Below, one piece after another: positions 52,550 through 57,093 of a stretch of DNA of 57,093 nt. Source of the DNA: Verrucomicrobiota bacterium (lineage in GTDB: Bacteria; Verrucomicrobiota; Verrucomicrobiia; Verrucomicrobiales; Verrucomicrobiaceae); contig VFKE01000040.1 of the NCBI GenBank assembly GCA_009885695.1, positions 1 to 57,093 of the forward strand, in the 5' to 3' direction. Both the position numbers and the translations under genes were made by a program. Every line of letters begins with the position of its first letter. Position 1 is the first letter of the stretch. Under the pieces are notes generated by a model. That model worked only from the letters and a program-made list of their open reading frames with translations. It did not search any database and was not told the origin of the DNA.

Positions 52550-53779
52550 TCACAAGCCCCGCGGCACACGGATGGTGAACACCGTTTCCACACCGGGAGT
52601 ACTCTGCAGAGTGATCGTGCCTTTGTGAGCTTCGATGGCACGCCGGACAATGGAGAGCCCCAGACCGGTGCCCTTGATTTCCCGGCTGCTTTCAGACCGC
52701 ATGACTCTATAAAAGCGCTTGAAAACGAAAGGCAGTTCCGCTTGAGGAATGCCCACGCCATTGTCCCGGATGTCAATCTGCATGATCCGTCCATCCGTCT
52801 TCAATTCAATCTGCACCACCAGTCCGCGCGCGAGATTTTCCTTGAGCGCATTCTGCACCAGATTGAATATAATCTGGTCCCAATAAAAACGGTCGCCGCG
52901 CAGCCGGGCGTCATAGTGCACAGGCGTCAGCACTTGCACGTCAGCTCCTTTGGAGGTGATCACCGGACTGAGTCGGTGCACGACCTCCAGCGCGCACTCG
53001 TGCAGATCGAACTCCTCGATGCGCAGGGCCTCGTCCTGCCCTGACTCCATCCGGCTGATCACCAGCAAATCTTCCACAATCTGCCCAAGCCGGTCGCCGT
53101 GCTTCTTCATCACGGCAAATGCACGCTGAATTTCCTGCGGTTCATCAATTTGATGTTCGACGAGGTTCTCCAGATAGCCGACGATGATGGAGAGCGGCGT
53201 GCGGAGTTCATGCGACGCATTGGCCACGAAATCCTTTCTGATTTTCTCAAGCGTGTGCTTGGCGGTTTCGTCACGCAGGATGAGCAGCAGATCCCCTTCC
53301 TCCGCCTGCAATCGATCGCTTTGCAACGGCACCGCCATCACCTCGTAAATGCGATCCTCGGGCGGACCGCTTGCCGGCACATGCGTTACCGGAATCTCCC
53401 CAGACTGTCGCTTCCCCTCCGCGACTGCTTTTTCAGCCAGCACCACAATCCGGGTGTGAGGGATGCACTCCACCAGCTTGCGCCCGACGGGTTCATTGAC
53501 CGGCGGAAACAAATGCTGCGCCCCAAGGTTCACAAAAAGCACGCGCATGTCCGCCCCCAGGATGAACAATCCATCTTCCAGTCCGTCAGCCAGACGGTGC
53601 AACAGTTCCGCCCGGCGCAGGGTGCGACGGAGAAAGTCAGACTCCTGAAGCCGGCGGGACTCGTTTGTAGCCCTCTCAAGCCGGAAAGCCTGGCGTTCAC
53701 GCCGCCACAACACCGCAATCACTGCTATGACCGCGAGGCAGATGGCTATGAGATACGGCATCACTGAATGGGGCGGCAC
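52550..53779 (-). CDS. phoR: PhoR-type sensor histidine kinase
   Basis: PAS-like region; FVANASHELRTPLSIIVGYLENL...NLVQNALKE...DNGVGIP...GTGLGLSIVRR. Confidence 0.88.
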   Translation of the reverse strand: MPPHSVMPYLIAICLAVIAVIAVLWRRERQAFRLERATNESRRLQESDFLRRTLRRAELLHRLADGLEDGLFILGADMRVLFVNLGAQHLFPPVNEPVGRKLVECIPHTRIVVLAEKAVAEGKRQSGEIPVTHVPASGPPEDRIYEVMAVPLQSDRLQAEEGDLLLILRDETAKHTLEKIRKDFVANASHELRTPLSIIVGYLENLVEHQIDEPQEIQRAFAVMKKHGDRLGQIVEDLLVISRMESGQDEALRIEEFDLHECALEVVHRLSPVITSKGADVQVLTPVHYDARLRGDRFYWDQIIFNLVQNALKENLARGLVVQIELKTDGRIMQIDIRDNGVGIPQAELPFVFKRFYRVMRSESSREIKGTGLGLSIVRRAIEAHKGTITLQSTPGVETVFTIRVPRGL

Positions 53780-53790
53780 GCGCGGTTCTG

Positions 53791-54519
53791 TCAGCCCGCT
53801 ACAGCGGAATCTGTGATGGGTTTCTTGAAAATGTATCCGAATCCCCTCGAAGTCTGGATCCAGTCGGCATTCGCTCCGAGCTTTTCCCGCACTCGTTTCA
53901 CATGAGTGTCCAGCGTTCGGGTGCGCACCGTATCCGCGTAGCCCCAGACTTCCCGGAGCACCGTGTCACGATCCACCACATTGCCATGATGCGAAGCCAG
54001 CAAGTACAGCAGCTTGAACTCCAGCAGCGTCAGCTCCGCCGCAACACCGTTGATAGAAAGCTGAACTGCCGGGATGTCGAAATGGAAAGGGCCAATATCC
54101 AGTTCAGAGCCGTCCGTCGTTAAACCGGAACGTCGGAGAATCGCCTGCACACGCAGTATAAGTTCCTTGGGACTGAATGGCTTGGCGATGTAATCGTCCG
54201 CCCCTTTTTCCAGGCCGGCAATGCGGTCTGCGGCCATGCCCCTGGCTGTGAGCATGATAACTGGAACTTTTTGCAAGAACTCGTCCTGCCGCAATTCCTC
54301 GCAGACCCGGAGTCCATCGCGACCCGGCATCATCACATCCAGCACGATCAAATCCGGGCGATGCGCCCTGGCCTGCCGTAGTGCGGCCAGTCCATCCGCA
54401 GCCTCCACCGTCTGGTATCCCGCGCGGGCGAGATTCAAACGCACAAGTTCACGCACGTCATCTTCGTCATCAGCGATAAGGATAAGCTGCTCGTCGGGCA
54501 TTTCAGAATTCCCTTCCAT
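53791..54519 (-). CDS. phoB: PhoB-type response regulator (REC + winged helix)
   Basis: DLIVLDVMMPGRDGLRVCEELR...GADDYIAKPFSPKELILRVQAILRR...VWGYADTVRTRTLDTHVKRVREKLG. Confidence 0.88.
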   Translation of the reverse strand: MEGNSEMPDEQLILIADDEDDVRELVRLNLARAGYQTVEAADGLAALRQARAHRPDLIVLDVMMPGRDGLRVCEELRQDEFLQKVPVIMLTARGMAADRIAGLEKGADDYIAKPFSPKELILRVQAILRRSGLTTDGSELDIGPFHFDIPAVQLSINGVAAELTLLEFKLLYLLASHHGNVVDRDTVLREVWGYADTVRTRTLDTHVKRVREKLGANADWIQTSRGFGYIFKKPITDSAVAG

Positions 54520-54567
54520 TGTTACAGAATTGCCAGCAAGCGCAAAGCGCCATTTGTGACGACTTTG

Positions 54568-55680
54568 TCACCCTTTTAATTCTTTCATGACATCAAGCCA
54601 CTTCGAAAGGTGCGCCCCCCAGGTCAGCGGCAGCATCGTCTCCCGCGCAGCCGCTCCGATCGCGGCGTGTTCGGCGGCACCCATCCCGAGCGCCCTGCGA
54701 ACTGTCGTCAGGACAGCCACGGCATCCTGTGGGTGACCGAGCAGTAAGCCATTCACACCGTCCTTCAGAAAATCGATCGCACCGTCATTCACCGAAATAA
54801 GTCCGGGCAGGCCGCTTGCCATGCTTTGCAGCACGGTGTTTGCGCAAGCATCATATAACGTCGGATGCAGAAACCAGTCGGCGGTCTGATATAGCGAGGT
54901 CATGTTCGACTGTGCGGCGATGCAGCGGATTTTTTTCTCGATGCCAAGCTTTCTAATCTTCCGCACGTGTCGTACAGAAGGTGCCCGACCAACGATCCAA
55001 AGATCAGCGTCCACTTCCGGCCAGATGTCGAGCAACACGTCCAACCCCTTTCTCCGATGGCTGAGGGAAACAAATAAAAACACCGGGCGTGTAGCATCGC
55101 TGCGGAGTCGTTCGCAAACCTTCGCCCGCAGCGATGCCCGGTCCTGCGCAGGCCGGAATCGATCGGTGTCCACTGCGGTATGGATCACGCGAAAAAGGCT
55201 CTTATCGGTGCCGTAAGTTGCGTGCAACTGTCCGGCAACCTGCGCGGAGTTCGTGATGAAAAGTTTCGTGCGCCCTGAAGTGTAAAGCTGTTTCTCAAGA
55301 TGTAGTTCCAGCCGGTTCTTCAGGTTCCAGCGCTTCCATGCCGGCAGCAGATCCGAGTAAACGCAATGGCAACCTCCGCCTGCACGATGCAGATCCTGCG
55401 TCGTGGTGCGACCGAAGCCAATGGTCGCATCCACAGGCAGCCCCCCCACCAGTTGCGAAGCCGCTCGGTCGAATTGCCACATCCGCAGCAGTGGCGAACC
55501 CTGTATCAACGGAATGCGGTGCCACGTGGCTTTGATCTTAGCTTCCACTTCCGGCGCGATGTTTGCCGATACAATGTCGAGCTCATGGCCAGCCGCGTTC
55601 AAACGAATGGCGAACTCGATCAGGTAACCTTCGAGGCCGCCACGGGGGACGAATTGATGATAGATCAGGCCGAGGCGCAT
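54568..55680 (-). CDS. GT4-family glycosyltransferase
   Basis: GGLEGYLIEFAIRLNAAGHELDIVSAN...FLFVSLSHRRKGLDVLLDIWP...LHPTLYDACANTVLQSMASGLP. Confidence 0.85.
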   Translation of the reverse strand: MRLGLIYHQFVPRGGLEGYLIEFAIRLNAAGHELDIVSANIAPEVEAKIKATWHRIPLIQGSPLLRMWQFDRAASQLVGGLPVDATIGFGRTTTQDLHRAGGGCHCVYSDLLPAWKRWNLKNRLELHLEKQLYTSGRTKLFITNSAQVAGQLHATYGTDKSLFRVIHTAVDTDRFRPAQDRASLRAKVCERLRSDATRPVFLFVSLSHRRKGLDVLLDIWPEVDADLWIVGRAPSVRHVRKIRKLGIEKKIRCIAAQSNMTSLYQTADWFLHPTLYDACANTVLQSMASGLPGLISVNDGAIDFLKDGVNGLLLGHPQDAVAVLTTVRRALGMGAAEHAAIGAAARETMLPLTWGAHLSKWLDVMKELKG

Positions 55681-55722
55681 GGCAGAAGTTCAGGGTTTAG
55701 ATTAGTAGAGTCATCAAGGCGT

Positions 55723-56523
55723 TTAGAGTGATCCATTCCTTGAACTCTGAACCTTGAACTCTGAATCCAGAACATCATTTTCATACTTCCGGCTGTAGCG
55801 CACGAAGTTGAAGAACGCCGTTGCCACCGCAATCCACAAGCCAGGAAACCCGTCGAGGAAACCGCGGCGCAGGAAGTAGGCGCGAAAGAAGCGCCACAGC
55901 GGACGAGCGACATTGGCGAACAATGACCATGACTTACCTTCCGCGATCTGCTGCTCCAGAAAGGCATCGGCAAACGGATTGATTTTTTCTATGTAGCGGT
56001 TCATGGATGGAAACGAGTAATGATGCAGATCGCCCGCCAGCAGCATCGTCGATCCATCCAGCTCCACTTTGTCGTGCGCTGCATTTCCGCCAAAGCGGCC
56101 CTTCTCACGTCGAAACAGCCGCAGCTTGCGGTCGGGATACCAGTCGCCATGCGTGATCCAGCGCCCCATAAACCACACCTTCCGATTGCATTTCACCCCA
56201 TCAAATTTCTCCGACGAGCCGTCGCGGAAGAACTGCTCGATGCTTTGCCGCATCTCCGGCGACAGTTCCTCGTCGCAGTCCAGCGCCAGCACCCACGCCT
56301 TCGTGCAGAGCTTGAGCGCCACCTGTTTCTGCCCGCTCTGCCCCAGCCAGTCCTGATGAACGACCCGCGCGCCAAAGCTCTGCGCGATCTCCCGGGTGCG
56401 GTCCTTGGAGCCGGAATCCACCACGATAATCTCCTCCGCCAGTCCCTTCGCGCTGCTGAGGCAGCGCGCGATATTCGCCTCCTCGTCGCAGGCGATGACT
56501 GATAGTGAGAGTGGGTAAGACAT
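55723..56523 (-). CDS. GT2-family glycosyltransferase (WaaE/KdtX-like)
   Basis: LSVIACDEEANIARCLSSAKGLAEEIIVVDSGSKDRTREIAQSFGARV...ALDCDEELSPE...GDWYPDRKLRLFRRE. Confidence 0.88.
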   Translation of the reverse strand: MSYPLSLSVIACDEEANIARCLSSAKGLAEEIIVVDSGSKDRTREIAQSFGARVVHQDWLGQSGQKQVALKLCTKAWVLALDCDEELSPEMRQSIEQFFRDGSSEKFDGVKCNRKVWFMGRWITHGDWYPDRKLRLFRREKGRFGGNAAHDKVELDGSTMLLAGDLHHYSFPSMNRYIEKINPFADAFLEQQIAEGKSWSLFANVARPLWRFFRAYFLRRGFLDGFPGLWIAVATAFFNFVRYSRKYENDVLDSEFKVQSSRNGSL

Positions 56524-56995
56524 CAGAGAACTCGTGTGATTGCCGGGTGCTTGTTGCCTGTTATTAAACCATCACGCAATGACCGCAAACGATTGCTCAA
56601 CCCACGTATACTTCTGTTGTAGTGCGTAAACTGCCCATAATAGCAGTTAGGAAATGGCTGATGACCGATTTATTGAGCATTGCTCAAGAGGATGACAATC
56701 TGAGAAGTAGCGCGAGAATGGTGGAACCTGCTCGCCAAGCTCTATTGCAACACGGCAAACCGCAAATTGGGCGAGTGATCCGCGACACACTCGCGCTCCT
56801 CCTGATTTTGATGCCGGTCGCTTCGTGTCATCCAATTGCGCGAAACTCAATAACATGTGCAAAAGAATTGGTGTGAGGTGTTTTGCGGAGGGGGTATCTG
56901 AGGTACACGAAAAATGTATGATACTCCATTGACCTAAACACATTCTTCGTTTACTGACACACATCCTGTGTATGAAGAATCTTCTCGCCCAAATT

Positions 56996-57039
56996 GGCAC
57001 GTCCTTGGCACGTCCTTGGCACGTCCTTGGCACGTCCTT
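56996..57039. repeat. Perfect 4 x 11-bp tandem repeat (GGCACGTCCTT)
   Basis: Four identical contiguous units read directly. Confidence 0.95.
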
Positions 57040-57093
57040 GTAAGGTAATCGCAGCACTGCTGCTGATTATTTTACCTGGGTTGGTGCATAGCC

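Noticed and set aside
56996-57039. Possible CRISPR array
   Set aside because: Contiguous 11-bp units without spacers; tandem repeat, not CRISPR.
56622-57057. ORFs at the right edge (84 aa plus, 136 aa minus)
   Set aside because: No recognisable family, and the minus ORF reads through the 11-bp tandem repeat; not supported as coding.

Overview
The window looks like a chromosomal segment from a GC-rich diderm bacterium. LPS genes (lpxD, kdsB), a ThuA-like protein and the repeat style suggest Verrucomicrobiota, but this is inferred because no rRNA is present. Most of it is housekeeping: two blocks of classical menaquinone genes (menF-menD; menB, menA, menC, menE), gap-pgk-tpiA, lepB, lepA, aspS, hisS, parA, pyrG, kdsB, phoB/phoR, mnmA and lpxD. 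The strongest candidate for an unusual system is a four-gene cluster at 10.15-15.1 kb. It has three tandem small helical proteins, two of which share a W-x-D-x5-F motif resembling WXG100, followed by a two-TM, double-FtsK/EssC-like ATPase and a GNAT gene; no canonical type VII partners are visible nearby. A second theme is many nested palindromic elements. Several are inserted in frame inside essential or large genes: aspS once, and a SWIM/Snf2 helicase gene about four times. A RAYT transposase gene is bracketed by its probable REP hairpins. Other points of note: a PIN toxin cut to 45 aa beside an intact antitoxin, a Panacea-type pair whose partner gene has an in-frame TAG, a ~180-bp AT-rich patch inside the helicase core of the Snf2 gene, a cytosine deaminase resembling the yeast type, and a perfect 4x11-bp tandem repeat at the right edge. 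All family calls come from reading motifs by eye; no database search was run.
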